Notes: generated by a model from the sequence alone, not told the origin. Positions 45,301-55,169 are shown, numbered from the stretch's first letter. The stretch: 64,000 bases of DNA from Terrimonas ginsenosidimutans (GCF_022012415.1 NZ_JAKLTR010000006.1:295644-359643); one strand, 5' to 3'. Translations and numbers: made by a program.

Positions 45301-45545
45301 GATGGCCGATGACCGATGACCGATGGCCGATGACCGATGGCCGATGGCCGATGACCGATGACCGATGGCCGATGACCGATGACCGATGGCCGATGGCCGT
45401 TGACCGTTGACCGTTGACCGCGAAGAAATAAAAAGCGAAGGGCTTTGTCTTTGACAAAGCCCTTCGCTTTTTATTTCTATACGAATACCCAATTTCCCTG
45501 CAAATCGTTTCCCGCCGGTCAACGGACAACGGTCAACGGTCAACG
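45301..45545. repeat. ATGGCCG and GTTGACCG words around a 25-bp terminator stem
   Basis: 45301-45420 is a run of GATGGCCGATGACC words changing into GTTGACC words; 45425-45477 is a perfect 25-bp stem GAAATAAAAAGCGAAGGGCT... with a TTT loop; 45515-45545 repeats the inverse GGTCAACGGACAACG words. Bidirectional terminator between convergent mdh and the receptor gene. Confidence 0.9.
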
Positions 45546-45552
45546 AACATCC

Positions 45553-47988
45553 CTACTTCGCAATATCATCATTCGCCACTCCCCTCTTCCTCGAAACGTT
45601 CTCCGTAAGCTTGCCAAAGTTCCAGCGGAGGCTGAAGCTGATATTGCGGACCACGCTGCGGCTGAAGCCACTGCGGATAAAGTTTTCATCCTGGAAGAAG
45701 GAGCGCCAGTCCTGGTATTTGCGGAAAAGGTTGACCGTGGAAATGCCGACTGTCAGCTTTTGATTGAATAGCTTGTAGTTGGTTCCGATATTATAGCTGA
45801 AGTTACGCCCACCCTGTCCCTGCAATTGCGGATCGGACTGATAGAAATAGCCTGATATAAAGGCGGTCCATTTTTTATTAAACTGGTAGCTGGTATTGGC
45901 GTGCGCATAACCACCAAAGCCACTGTTCCGCTGATCAGGCCGATGACGGTTCTTCAAGGTGGTATACCGTACACCAGTGCCCGTGCTGAAGCTCAGTTTT
46001 TTGGTGAATTTTGTAGAGATGTTGATGTTCAGACCGGTTACCCTTGCAATACCTGCGTTCTCGGTGATGGTTGCAGCAACACCAGTGGCATCATCAAATA
46101 CTGTATACCGGGTGATCTGGCGGTTGCTGAGGCTTTGCGACAAACGGACATTGATGTTGGTGTTCCCTTTGAACACAGAATAGCCAGACTCAATGGCATG
46201 AATGATGTCAGGACCCAGGTTCGGATTACCATAACTGATATTGAACGAGTCTGTATTGGAGACAAACGGATTCAGATCCCATATATACGGCCTGCGCAAT
46301 CTCTTGGTGTACGACAATGTGATATTATGGATCTTATTGAATTTGCGCGATAGAAACACATTTGGCAAGAACGTTCCGTAATCCTGTTGAACGCGTGTAC
46401 CTGTCTTTACAAAATCTCCATCGATATGAGTTTGCTCAAAACGGCCTCCCATTTTAAAGCTGATCGTTTTCCATTTGAATGAATAGGTCGCGAATGCACT
46501 ATACACATCCTGTCGATAGTTGAAGTTGTTGGAATTGGTTTCGTCTTCGATATACTCCTGCGATTTGTCATACCTGATCATACTGGTATAATCTGAATAG
46601 GCTTTGCGAAAAATGGACTTTACGCCTGTTTCGAGCTTATTACCGTTTTTGAATGGATGCGTATAATCAAGCTGCATCGTGCCCTGCCTGTTAGGTGCGC
46701 TGTTATCATTCAATACAAACCTGTCTGCGCCGGGATTCAGCTGTTCGCTGGTAGAGTAGCTGTCGTCTTTTGAGTCATCATAGTACGCTTTGAAAGAAAG
46801 CTCCCGTCCTGCAACGCCTCTCAATTTGCGAACGTAGTCGAGGCCAAGGTTGTAGCCCGGATAGTTGTAATCACTCGCGGTATTCAGGAAGCTTTCCTGA
46901 ACGCCTCCATTAGCAGGCAGCGAGGTTAAATACCGCGTATTGTTTTCTCCATTTCCTCCACCGCCGTTCAACCCCGCATTAATGCTGAGAGTATTGAGGC
47001 TGTCAATATCCCAGGCGAATTCGAGATTACCATATCTGTGATTGTATTCACTTTGTCCGCGGCTATCGGAGATGCGTTTATGAAATGCAACGGGCTTCAA
47101 TGATTCTACTTCTGAATGGCTGTTGTATTCAGGAGGTCTTCCTCCACCCATGCCATAGTAACCCGACAATCCCATCTTTCCATATTTCACATTGAAACTA
47201 CCGCTGGCATTATAAGTATTGGTTGTATTGTATGATACACCTGCACTGCCATTATAGCCCATTACTTTTTTCTGCGTGATGATATTGATCACGCCCCCTA
47301 CTCCTTCACCATCATATTTGGAGGATGGATTTGTGCTCACCTCTACTTTTTTGATCAGGCCTGCGGGAAATGATTTCAAAGCCTCCTTGAGGTTCCTGGC
47401 AAACATGGCTGTTTCTTTTCCATTCAGTAATACCCTGAAATTCGTCTGCCCATTCAGCTGGATATTCCCGTCACCATCAACAGAAACAAACGGTGTTTTG
47501 CGTAATACATCCACTGCTGTCAATCCTTCGAGAGAGGGATCGGTTTCTGAGTTGAAGATCATCTTCTCATCTTCCTGTTCCAGCAGCGGCTTCCTGATAG
47601 AGCCGCTGACGACCACTCCTGTCATCTGTTTGGATTCCGGGATCAACACCACCGGCTCCATTTCTATATTGGTCTGAAGTGAATCCACTTTCAGATCTGC
47701 TTCCATTTCACGATAACCAGAATAGGTCACAATAACTTTATACTGACCCGTATCAACATCGGTGAATTCAAATTTCCCTTTACTGTTTGAAAAAAGATTC
47801 TGTAAGGGTTTTTGTGTATTGCTGGCTTTATAAAGACCAACGGTAGCCCATGGTACGGGTTTACTATTACTGCTATCTATCAGCAAACCTGTAATTTTTT
47901 TCCTGTATTGCGCATCGGAGTTGAAGGCATTGAGAAGAATGGACAATACACAGATCGTCCATCGCAGTTGGTTTGATGAAAATTTCAT
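45553..47988 (-). CDS. TonB-dependent outer-membrane beta-barrel receptor
   Basis: 811 residues. Signal peptide to about residue 27, a carboxypeptidase-regulatory beta-sandwich (ITGLLIDSSNSKPVPWATVG), a plug domain (VLRKTPFVSVDGDGNIQLNG, NPSSKYDGEGVGGVINIITQ) and a long beta-barrel of the outer membrane beta-barrel family (PF14905 type), ending in a beta-signal-like Ile-Ser-Phe-Ser-Leu-Arg-Trp-Asn-Phe. No SusD is next to it, so the substrate is unclear (metal, sugar, peptide or antibiotic import all possible). Confidence 0.9.
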   Translation of the reverse strand: MKFSSNQLRWTICVLSILLNAFNSDAQYRKKITGLLIDSSNSKPVPWATVGLYKASNTQKPLQNLFSNSKGKFEFTDVDTGQYKVIVTYSGYREMEADLKVDSLQTNIEMEPVVLIPESKQMTGVVVSGSIRKPLLEQEDEKMIFNSETDPSLEGLTAVDVLRKTPFVSVDGDGNIQLNGQTNFRVLLNGKETAMFARNLKEALKSFPAGLIKKVEVSTNPSSKYDGEGVGGVINIITQKKVMGYNGSAGVSYNTTNTYNASGSFNVKYGKMGLSGYYGMGGGRPPEYNSHSEVESLKPVAFHKRISDSRGQSEYNHRYGNLEFAWDIDSLNTLSINAGLNGGGGNGENNTRYLTSLPANGGVQESFLNTASDYNYPGYNLGLDYVRKLRGVAGRELSFKAYYDDSKDDSYSTSEQLNPGADRFVLNDNSAPNRQGTMQLDYTHPFKNGNKLETGVKSIFRKAYSDYTSMIRYDKSQEYIEDETNSNNFNYRQDVYSAFATYSFKWKTISFKMGGRFEQTHIDGDFVKTGTRVQQDYGTFLPNVFLSRKFNKIHNITLSYTKRLRRPYIWDLNPFVSNTDSFNISYGNPNLGPDIIHAIESGYSVFKGNTNINVRLSQSLSNRQITRYTVFDDATGVAATITENAGIARVTGLNINISTKFTKKLSFSTGTGVRYTTLKNRHRPDQRNSGFGGYAHANTSYQFNKKWTAFISGYFYQSDPQLQGQGGRNFSYNIGTNYKLFNQKLTVGISTVNLFRKYQDWRSFFQDENFIRSGFSRSVVRNISFSLRWNFGKLTENVSRKRGVANDDIAK

Positions 47989-48078
47989 GCAGAATGGTTT
48001 GATGGTTGGTTAGAGCAGGGCAATAACGTCCCTGCCCGTTGCGGGATTGTTTTTTGCAAAGCTTGAAAGTGTTAAGAC

Positions 48079-49557
48079 TTATTTAAAGTCGACGGTGCAT
48101 TGATTGCAGGTGATGTTGAAGACGGTGTGTTTACCGGTTGTATCACCACCGGATCCTTTGAATTGAGCGGGACCTATTCTGCCGATTTTGAGCTGGTCGT
48201 ACCTGGCGATTATATCGTTGATCGCTTTTGCCTTTTTTTCAACCGGTGTTTTCAGCACTTCAAGCCGCAGCTCATCAAAACGCTCCTGCGAAAGCCCGCC
48301 ATGTGTAACTTTTTTTGCAGTAGCTGTTGTGCTCGTCAATTCAGCTCTTAAATCTGCAGTGTTCACCGGCTCAAGCGTAAGCTCTACCTCTGTGGTCCCC
48401 TGCTTTTCAAAAGGAGCGAACACTGTCGAGTTGTCTCCTTTAAATGCGACCTGGAAGTTTGGTGTCCCCTTCACGGGTAAACGAAGATCAGCATACTTGT
48501 CATTAACCTTTACTGATTCCACATCAGCCGTGATCGTTCTGATCTTTATATCAGCATTCGTGCCTTCGATATCAATTGACTTCAGCAATTTACCGATCCG
48601 AAGATCTCCATAGATTTTCCTTCCATCAACTCTTGCGATCTCGTCAACAATAATACGGTCACTTTGACTGCGCAGGTAAAGTTGTTCGCCTCCTTCATAA
48701 TCGATCTCGGAACTTTTTGAATCAAGATCAACAGAGCGTATCGCACCTGCGGTAAAGCTTCCGCTCTCCAATTCAAGTTCTGCTTCACCTACATCAGAAA
48801 TATTGATATTATAAAGATCGGCGGCAATGTTCAGTTTACGGAAGTTTCTTGCATCCAGGTTGCTGCGGGACATTTTGAAACGGCCTTCGTCAATATCATT
48901 TACAATAAGAAGGTTTGTATACCGGTTGTCGATATCAAGGCGACAACTATCAGGCAGATAAATAGTCATCTTGCGTGTAGCGGATTCTGACCATCTCGAT
49001 TCTTCAACGCCGGATTGATAAAGATCAGGCAGTTTTTCATAGAGGACCATGCCCTGACCACTTGTGGCCAATGCGTTTTCCTTTCCATCAACAACGATCT
49101 TCTTTATCCTGTTAGATATTCTTTCCGGAATTGGAGGGTTGACTGATTGGATCTCGACACGGTTGCCAAAGGATTTCAAACCAAGACCACCGGTCTCCAT
49201 TAATTCTTCTTCGGTGATCGTTGCCGATTTTTTTTCTTCGACGTTTACCAAAGCCACGATCCTGACTTTTGCTTCGGGCCAGGTCCTGATTTCAATATTC
49301 CTTACCGTATTCACAATTTTGATCAGGGCATTTTTATCTGCCGGCACGTCCTTCGATACTTCACGTACTATTCTTTTCACTGTATCAGAATAATCGGGCG
49401 ATGTGGAGTATAGATTTCTTTGCCTGCCAGGCTGAGCCTTTACTGCATTCAGGTTCTCGGTAGCGAATTTGCCCGACTGGTTTTGCTGCGCAATACTTTC
49501 GCCGTGCATAAAGCTCAGACAAAAGCTGATTAAAAAAACAGCAACTATTTTTTTCAT
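48079..49557 (-). CDS. Secreted beta-helix-like protein (DUF4097-like)
   Basis: 492 residues, signal peptide ending ESIAQ. The middle (about 190-360) is a regular beta-strand series (LDIDNRYTNLLIVNDIDEGR, LNIAADLYNINISDVGEAEL, SEIDYEGGEQLYLRSQSDRI) like the adhesin-like DUF4097/DUF2807 proteins that often accompany anti-sigma systems. It ends CNQCTVDFK. Third gene of the sigma operon (9-bp gap), so it may be part of the signal-transduction unit or its output. Confidence 0.7.
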   Translation of the reverse strand: MKKIVAVFLISFCLSFMHGESIAQQNQSGKFATENLNAVKAQPGRQRNLYSTSPDYSDTVKRIVREVSKDVPADKNALIKIVNTVRNIEIRTWPEAKVRIVALVNVEEKKSATITEEELMETGGLGLKSFGNRVEIQSVNPPIPERISNRIKKIVVDGKENALATSGQGMVLYEKLPDLYQSGVEESRWSESATRKMTIYLPDSCRLDIDNRYTNLLIVNDIDEGRFKMSRSNLDARNFRKLNIAADLYNINISDVGEAELELESGSFTAGAIRSVDLDSKSSEIDYEGGEQLYLRSQSDRIIVDEIARVDGRKIYGDLRIGKLLKSIDIEGTNADIKIRTITADVESVKVNDKYADLRLPVKGTPNFQVAFKGDNSTVFAPFEKQGTTEVELTLEPVNTADLRAELTSTTATAKKVTHGGLSQERFDELRLEVLKTPVEKKAKAINDIIARYDQLKIGRIGPAQFKGSGGDTTGKHTVFNITCNQCTVDFK

Positions 49558-49566
49558 GACTATTCT

Positions 49567-50352
49567 TTAAAGGTTAATGTAAGAAGGCTTTTGCGTCTGA
49601 ATGCCGGCGTTCGTCTGCTTAACCTTGTTGTTCACTTTGTTTATTTCGAATTGCAATTGCTTCAGTATAGAGATCTTTTGCTGGTAGATCAGCATCAGTT
49701 CATCGAGACGTTCTGTTTTATCTTCTGATCTTATCAGTAATTGTTTCAGTTTTTCTTCATCTTTCTCGAGGTCCCTGAATTCCTTTTTAAAGAAGGAAAA
49801 ATATTCAGGGTTTTCCGCATAGATAGGTTGAGTACGCAGCTTTTCCAGTTGGATGTCAAGCATGCTCGCATAACTGGCTTCTATGTTCTCAAATCCATAC
49901 AAAGTGTCTGCCTTCTGCGAAAGTTTGTGCATTGCCTTTGAACTGTTAGCGTTTTTTTGCCTTGAAGCCGATAGGTGCGGAGTCTGCTCTGTTCTTTTCA
50001 GGGAGGTCTTTATTTCAGGTTTGTTTTTTCTGTGTGCGGGCGGGGCGGCCACTTCTTCCATGGGCGGCGGCTGTGAGGAAAGCTGCGCACTGTCAGGCAT
50101 GTTAACTTCAGGTTGCTCATTCCTTGCGCTCAAACGTGGATCTGCTTCCCGTCCTGCGCCGGCTCTTGTATAAAAATAAACACCTGCTCCAATGGCTGCG
50201 ACAATGCAGGCCGCTGCAAGCTGTTTCCAGAAGAGCGGGATCCGTTTTGGCGGATGAAGTGTTTGTTTCACTCCATTCCAAAGTGCGGGGGCCGGCTCAT
50301 CCGTATCCAGTGAGTCGCGGTTTGCCTGCAAATATTTTTTGAATTCATCCAT
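49567..50352 (-). CDS. Membrane anti-sigma-like protein
   Basis: 261 residues. N-terminal cytoplasmic part contains TDEPAPALWNGVKQTL (Trp25), a single copy of the motif seen three times in the 19.5-kb protein. TM at about 45-62 (LAAACIVAAIGAGVYFYTRA). A Pro/Ser linker and coiled-coil periplasmic part (EFRDLEKDEEKLKQLLIRSE, QKISILKQLQFEINKVNNKV) follow. Overlaps the sigma gene by 8 bp. Probable cognate anti-sigma. Confidence 0.7.
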   Translation of the reverse strand: MDEFKKYLQANRDSLDTDEPAPALWNGVKQTLHPPKRIPLFWKQLAAACIVAAIGAGVYFYTRAGAGREADPRLSARNEQPEVNMPDSAQLSSQPPPMEEVAAPPAHRKNKPEIKTSLKRTEQTPHLSASRQKNANSSKAMHKLSQKADTLYGFENIEASYASMLDIQLEKLRTQPIYAENPEYFSFFKKEFRDLEKDEEKLKQLLIRSEDKTERLDELMLIYQQKISILKQLQFEINKVNNKVKQTNAGIQTQKPSYINL

Positions 50353-50893
50353 TGGTCTGAAGTTTTAAGATCCTCTCCTTTAAAAGTTGCCGCGCCCGGT
50401 GATACTGACTTTTGGAAGTTGATTCCGAAATGCCGAGTGCTGTGGCGATGTCTTTATGTGAATAATTTTCGATCACATACAGGTTGAATACAGTGCGGCA
50501 GGCTTGCGGCAGATCTTTGATCTGTTCATTTATCTTTTGAAAAGGGATCTCCCTGATCCAGTTGCCGGTATCATCTTCCGGCAGTTCATGATGATGATCT
50601 TCAAGATCCTGCCATCGAAGTTTTTGCCGGCTGTAACGGATGCATTCATTGACAACGATCCGTTTTAACCATCCGCCGAAGCTCGCTGCATCTTTTAACT
50701 GGCTGAGATTCCGGAAAGCCAGTACGAATGATTCCTGTAAAAGATCTTCTGCATCCTGCCTGCTGGCGGTCATGCGAAGGCAGATGTTATACATTGCTTT
50801 GGAAAATTGGTGGTATAGCAGGGCCTGGGCTTTTTCGTCGCCCGAGCCAGCCTGCTTTATTACCGCAATTAGTATGTTGGTTTCCGCCTTCAA
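50345..50893 (-). CDS. ECF-type RNA polymerase sigma factor
   Basis: 182 residues from a TTG at 50893. Region 2 (SKAMYNICLRMTASRQDAED, LLQESFVLAFRNLSQL) and region 4 (LPQACRTVFNLYVIENYSHK, DIATALGISESTSKSQYHRA) are complete and resemble the 18972 gene. First in the sigma, anti-sigma, beta-helix operon. Confidence 0.92.
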   Translation of the reverse strand: MKAETNILIAVIKQAGSGDEKAQALLYHQFSKAMYNICLRMTASRQDAEDLLQESFVLAFRNLSQLKDAASFGGWLKRIVVNECIRYSRQKLRWQDLEDHHHELPEDDTGNWIREIPFQKINEQIKDLPQACRTVFNLYVIENYSHKDIATALGISESTSKSQYHRARQLLKERILKLQTNG

Positions 50894-50960
50894 AAAATGT
50901 GTTCAGTATTAGGAGAGTGAAGTTGGGAAAAGGTTGGAATCTGGCCACACAAATTTTTTA

Positions 50961-51185
50961 GAGACGCGGATTTCGCGAATGGGAGGGCGTAAACAGGAAC
51001 GCAGGGGACGCGGCGATACGCGGCGGACGCGGCGAAATAGCTTAGGAACGCGGCGGACGCAGCGATACGCGGCGGACCGGCGAAATAGCTTAGGAGCGCG
51101 GCGGACGCGGCAAATCAGCTGCGGAAAGTATTGTATTTCGTTGCGCTCGCCGCGTATCGCCGCGTCCGCCGCGTTCTGTTTACGC
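50961..51185. repeat. Long array of GGAACGCGGCGGACGCGGCGA words
   Basis: The plus strand reads GGAACGC.../GGCGATACGCGGCGGAC... about six times, then an inverse run ending CGCCGCGTCCGCCGCGTTC. The 362-bp gap holds no gene; GC is far above the surrounding DNA. Confidence 0.85.
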
Positions 51186-51255
51186 CAACCAAGGCTAAAG
51201 ACGCCTACCACTTCTTACCAAATCACCTTAATTTTAGCCCTCCAATCAACCGCTT

Positions 51256-52353
51256 ATGAAATTTCTTTTCAGCATCCTTTGTTCCTTGACCTTACTCTCC
51301 GCCTCCGCTCAGAAGCTAAAGCCCGGTTTTGACCCGAAGGAATATGCAGAATTGTTATCGATCACTTTTCACCGCAGCAGCATTGCTGATTCAGTAGAAC
51401 GCCGGTCGGTCAAAGACCCTTATACCAGCCTTTACCGTTCTACCGAACGCGGATTTTTGAACCTCTGGAGCCTCTATCTCCGAAATGATAACGTCGCGGT
51501 GATCGATATGCGGGGAACCATCAACCAAACAGCAAGCTGGCTGGCAAATTTTTATGCCGCCATGATCCCGGCCACAGGAAAACTCCAGCTGGATGACTCA
51601 ACGACTTTCGAATATCAGCTGGCAGACGACCCACAGGCATCTGTGCATGTCGGCTGGACGATCTCACTGGGTTATCTCGCCCCTGAGATCATTCAGCAGA
51701 TCAACACTCTTTACCGTGATAAACAGATCAAAGAATTCATCCTGATAGGCCATAGCCAGGGAGGCGCATTGACCACGCTGCTCCGCTCCTATCTCGAGTA
51801 TGAAAAAAAGAAAGGACATATCCCGACCGACCTCGTCTTTAAAGCTTACGGCAGTGCCTCTCCCAAAGTAGGTGATATGCGCTATGCCTACGATTTTGAT
51901 TTCATTACCCGCGGTGGATGGGCGTTCACTATTGTAAATTCGGCAGACTGGGTGCCTGAAACACCTTTTTCGATCCAAACCCTTGCAGATTTTCATTTGC
52001 CCAACCCGCTGGTGAATGTAAAAGACCAGCTGAAAAAACAAAGCTTTTTTATCCGGCTTGCCGGCGGGATGGTTTATAATAAACTGGAAAGAAAGCCAAG
52101 AAAAGCCCAGCGTAAAATGGAGAAATACCTTGGCCGGAAAATGTACAGGATGGCTATTAGAAAACAACTGCCCCAGTTAAAAGAGCCTGCCTATGTGCAT
52201 GGCAGCAATTACATGAGGGCAGGTGTTCCTGTTATTCTGATGGCAGATGAAGAATACTATAAAACTTTTCCGCAGGACATGGACAAACCTTTTGCGAATC
52301 ACATGTTCGCGGCATATTACTTCCTGCTGAAAAAACATTATTTGACCAGGTAA
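51256..52353 (+). CDS. Lipase (class 3) family protein
   Basis: 365 residues. Signal peptide MKFLFSILCSLTLLSASA. The nucleophile elbow is GHSQGG near 166 in FILIGHSQGGALTTLLRS; NSADWVPETPF carries the likely Asp. A fungal-type lipase_3 fold is expected, secreted to the periplasm or outer surface. Its 3' end overlaps the methyltransferase gene by 16 bp convergently, with no terminator between. Confidence 0.85.
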   Translation: MKFLFSILCSLTLLSASAQKLKPGFDPKEYAELLSITFHRSSIADSVERRSVKDPYTSLYRSTERGFLNLWSLYLRNDNVAVIDMRGTINQTASWLANFYAAMIPATGKLQLDDSTTFEYQLADDPQASVHVGWTISLGYLAPEIIQQINTLYRDKQIKEFILIGHSQGGALTTLLRSYLEYEKKKGHIPTDLVFKAYGSASPKVGDMRYAYDFDFITRGGWAFTIVNSADWVPETPFSIQTLADFHLPNPLVNVKDQLKKQSFFIRLAGGMVYNKLERKPRKAQRKMEKYLGRKMYRMAIRKQLPQLKEPAYVHGSNYMRAGVPVILMADEEYYKTFPQDMDKPFANHMFAAYYFLLKKHYLTR

Positions 52354-53285
52354 TAACACCAGCGGAACAGACGTCCTTCAAAATCGAAAGGTGTTGTCGC
52401 CTTTGTAATATTTTTTAGCGATGATGCCTGGATCGATTTTTCATCCAGCACAAATGTTCTTGCGTTTGTGCTGAAGTAAAGCACGCCATCTTTTTTTAAT
52501 GCGCGCATGCAATCATTGATCATGGAAACGTGATCCCGTTGAATGTCCAGTATGCCGTCCATCCGTTTGCTGTTGCTGAAGGTCGGGGGATCCATCACGA
52601 TGATATCGTAATGATCTGCGGGAAGTGTTTTCAGATACTGCATTACATCCGTTTGCTCGAATCTGTATTTAGCCGGATCTTCAAATCCATTCATCACCAT
52701 ATTTCTTTCCGCCCACTTCAGATACGTGTTCGAGAGATCAGCGGTTACTACTTCACTGGCACCACCGGCTGCGGCATATACGGAAAATGATCCTGTATAA
52801 GCGAACAGGTTGAGTACCTTTTTACCCTCACTTTTATCCCGCACCATCTGGCGGGTGGTCCGGTGATCCAGGAACAAACCGGTATCGAGAAAATCGCTGA
52901 GATTGATGATGAACTGAAGGCTGTTCTCCGTTGCTACGAATTCATTCTGGGAAACATCCACGCGCTGATATTGTCCCAGTCTGCCGGGCTTGCGCTGGCG
53001 GAGTTTCAGGAAGATATTCTCCTTGTCCACCGAAAGCAATTCAGAAACCACCGTCAGCGTTTTCTCCATCCAGTTATCATGCTCCTCTTCGGACATATTG
53101 TGCCGGCGCTTATACTCGGCCACGTACAACTTATCATTATAAAACTCTATACAAAGCGGGAATTCCGGGAGATCATGGTCATAAACCCTGTAACAGCTCA
53201 CTCCGAGGCGCCGCGCCTGCTTGCCCAGGTGTTTATAAACCTTTGTCAATCTGTTCCTGAACATCAGGAATTTTTCTTCTTCCAC
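52338..53285 (-). CDS. Class I SAM-dependent RNA methyltransferase (RlmI/RlmK-like)
   Basis: 315 residues. Motif I LNLFAYTGSFSVYAAAGGAS, motif IV DPPTFSNSKRM near 232, and WAERNMVMNGF in between; motif IV is that of the 23S rRNA m7G/m5C methyltransferases RlmK/RlmI. The N-terminal RlmI substrate domain is replaced by about 80 other residues. Exact modification site unknown. Confidence 0.88.
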   Translation of the reverse strand: MEEEKFLMFRNRLTKVYKHLGKQARRLGVSCYRVYDHDLPEFPLCIEFYNDKLYVAEYKRRHNMSEEEHDNWMEKTLTVVSELLSVDKENIFLKLRQRKPGRLGQYQRVDVSQNEFVATENSLQFIINLSDFLDTGLFLDHRTTRQMVRDKSEGKKVLNLFAYTGSFSVYAAAGGASEVVTADLSNTYLKWAERNMVMNGFEDPAKYRFEQTDVMQYLKTLPADHYDIIVMDPPTFSNSKRMDGILDIQRDHVSMINDCMRALKKDGVLYFSTNARTFVLDEKSIQASSLKNITKATTPFDFEGRLFRWCYYLVK

Positions 53286-53352
53286 TCTTTGTATTTTTTT
53301 ACGAAATTAGTGGTTTCCCGGAAAATGCTAAAATGTTTGGGAAAGGAGTGGA

Positions 53353-53515
53353 AGTTTAATAGTTTTATTGTTTAATAGTTTAAAAGTTACCATAACGGCA
53401 GGGTTCATGAATCAGCAGCGGGACTTAATACGTTGCTGATTTACCGCAAATCATTAAACCAATGAAGCAGCAAACTATAAAACTTTTAAACCTTTAAACT
53501 TTTAAACTTCTTAAA
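53353..53515. repeat. TTTAATAG / TTTAAACTT-word inverted repeat between divergent genes
   Basis: Arms GTTTAATAGTTTTATTGTTT... (53353-53390) and its inverse (53478-53515), across both start regions. Confidence 0.75.
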
Positions 53516-53525
53516 ACTCGCTCAC

Positions 53526-54893
53526 ATGTACGCGGTGGTTGATATAGAGACGACAGGAGGATACGCTTCCGCGAATGGGATCACGGAGATCTGTATCCAT
53601 CTTTTTGATGGGGAGAAGGTGGTGGATACATTCCAGTCGCTGGTCAATCCCTGTCAGCCTATACCCCGGTATATCCAGGCGATGACGGGCATTACGGATG
53701 AGATGGTGGAAGCAGCGCCGAAGTTTGAGGAGGTGGCGGAAGAAGTGTATTCGTTTTTGAAGGACCGTGTTTTTGTAGCACATAATGTGAATTTTGATCA
53801 TTCATTTATCAAAGCGCATCTGCAGGCTGCTGGTTATGATCTTCAGGTGAAGAAGCTTTGTACGGTCAGGCTGAGCAGGAAGATCATTCCGGGACATGCA
53901 TCTTATAGTTTGGGAAAGCTTTGCGATGCGCTTGAGATCAGGATCACCGGCCGGCACCGGGCAGGTGGTGATGCTACCGCAACGGCCATCCTGTTTGGGA
54001 TGTTAATGCAGAAAGACAAAGAGTTCATCCTTAAAAGTCTTGGCAGGAATTCAAAAGAAAATGTTCTTCCTCCCAATGTGCCGAAAGAACATTTTGATCA
54101 GCTGCCCTATACTCCGGGGGTATACTATTTCCATAATGAAAAGGGAAAGATCATTTATGTGGGGAAAGCGAAGAATATACGATACAGGGTGAACAGTCAT
54201 TTCAGCAATAACTCCGCCAGCAGGCAACGTCAGAATTTCCTGAAGCACACGTATGCGATCAGTTTTAAGTCGTGCGGCACAGAGTTGATGGCGCAGATCC
54301 TTGAATCTACAGAGATCAAGAAACTATGGCCGATGTTCAATTATTCGCAGAAGAGTGCGGAGAACATGTATGGGATTTTTATGTATGAAGACCGGAACGG
54401 TTATCATCGTCTGGCGATAGAAAGAAATAAAAAGCAGTTGCGGCCGGTTTATACGTTTCATTACCTGACTGAAGGCCATGCGATATTGCGAAAGCTGATC
54501 AAAGATCATCAGCTATGTCCGAAATTGTGTTTTATACAAACTTCAGGAGAGTGTGAGGGCATGCGGGAACATTACTGTCATGGGGCTTGTGAACATGCAG
54601 AAGATGCCTTAGCGTATAATGCGCGTGTCAGCTCCGCGATCGGATCATTATCGGGCATACAGGCCTCTTACATGATCATTGACCAGGGCCTGGGATCTTC
54701 GGAAAAATCTTGCATACTGGTGTGGGATGGAAAGTTTTATGGAATGGGGTATTTACCAACGGACATCACTGTGATGAATGCAGAATCATTGAAAGACCTG
54801 ATCACTCCGTATAAGGAGAATCTTTTTATCAGGAACCTTGTGGCGTCTTATGCGGAGCGTTACCCGGATAAGGTGAAGTATTTTGAAGTTTGA
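53526..54893 (+). CDS. DnaQ-type exonuclease fused to a GIY-YIG nuclease
   Basis: 455 residues. The N-terminal exonuclease (about 1-165) has ExoI DIETT at 6-10, ExoII HNVNFDHSF, and HRAGGDATATA (ExoIII with Asp). At 196-226 a GIY-YIG domain follows: TPGVYYFHNEKGKIIYVGKA, RYRVNSHF, then a UvrC-like C-terminal region. UvrC/Cho incise DNA 5' or 3' of lesions; with an attached 3'-5' exonuclease the protein could nick and resect. This fusion is known in Bacteroidota and is sometimes annotated as a pol III epsilon homologue. Its 3' end is duplicated downstream. Confidence 0.9.
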   Translation: MYAVVDIETTGGYASANGITEICIHLFDGEKVVDTFQSLVNPCQPIPRYIQAMTGITDEMVEAAPKFEEVAEEVYSFLKDRVFVAHNVNFDHSFIKAHLQAAGYDLQVKKLCTVRLSRKIIPGHASYSLGKLCDALEIRITGRHRAGGDATATAILFGMLMQKDKEFILKSLGRNSKENVLPPNVPKEHFDQLPYTPGVYYFHNEKGKIIYVGKAKNIRYRVNSHFSNNSASRQRQNFLKHTYAISFKSCGTELMAQILESTEIKKLWPMFNYSQKSAENMYGIFMYEDRNGYHRLAIERNKKQLRPVYTFHYLTEGHAILRKLIKDHQLCPKLCFIQTSGECEGMREHYCHGACEHAEDALAYNARVSSAIGSLSGIQASYMIIDQGLGSSEKSCILVWDGKFYGMGYLPTDITVMNAESLKDLITPYKENLFIRNLVASYAERYPDKVKYFEV

Positions 54894-55038
54894 GCATCGT
54901 AGTTCAGTATCGCAAAGGACGCAAAGAAACCGCAAAGGGCGCTAAGATTTTCTTTGCGTTCTCTGCGGTTTCTTTGCGTCCTTTGCGGTTTCTTTGCGTT
55001 CTCTGCGGTTTCTTAGCGTCCTTTGCGATACTCCCACG
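54894..55038. repeat. TTTGCGTCC-word inverted repeat, copy 1
   Basis: Begins directly after the exonuclease stop: CGTAGTTCAGTATCGCAAAGG words, inverse TTTCTTTGCGTCC words and a closing CTCCCACGCC. Longer than copy 2 by roughly 40 bp. Confidence 0.85.
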
Positions 55039-55169
55039 CCAGCCATTCGAAATCCTCACTCCTCGGCATTTGGGAGAATACCGCATGCACTTCCTCCAGC
55101 GGGAAAAATCTTTCTTCGATCTGATCAGTTCGAGATTGATCGTCACTTTATCTCCCAGGCGGATCTGTC
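55039..55169 (-). pseudogene. Internally deleted copy of the 3' end of the thioesterase gene
   Basis: It matches 55299-55370 and then 55467-55530 of the intact gene, skipping about 100 bp in between; a stop-equivalent codon differs (CCA for the intact gene's CTA). It then runs into a copy of the exonuclease 3' end (AAGGTGAAGTATTTTGAAG). Non-coding. Confidence 0.85.

Noticed and set aside
48100..48613. Plus-strand ORFs antisense to the beta-helix gene
   Set aside because: Frame shadows with no coding signature.
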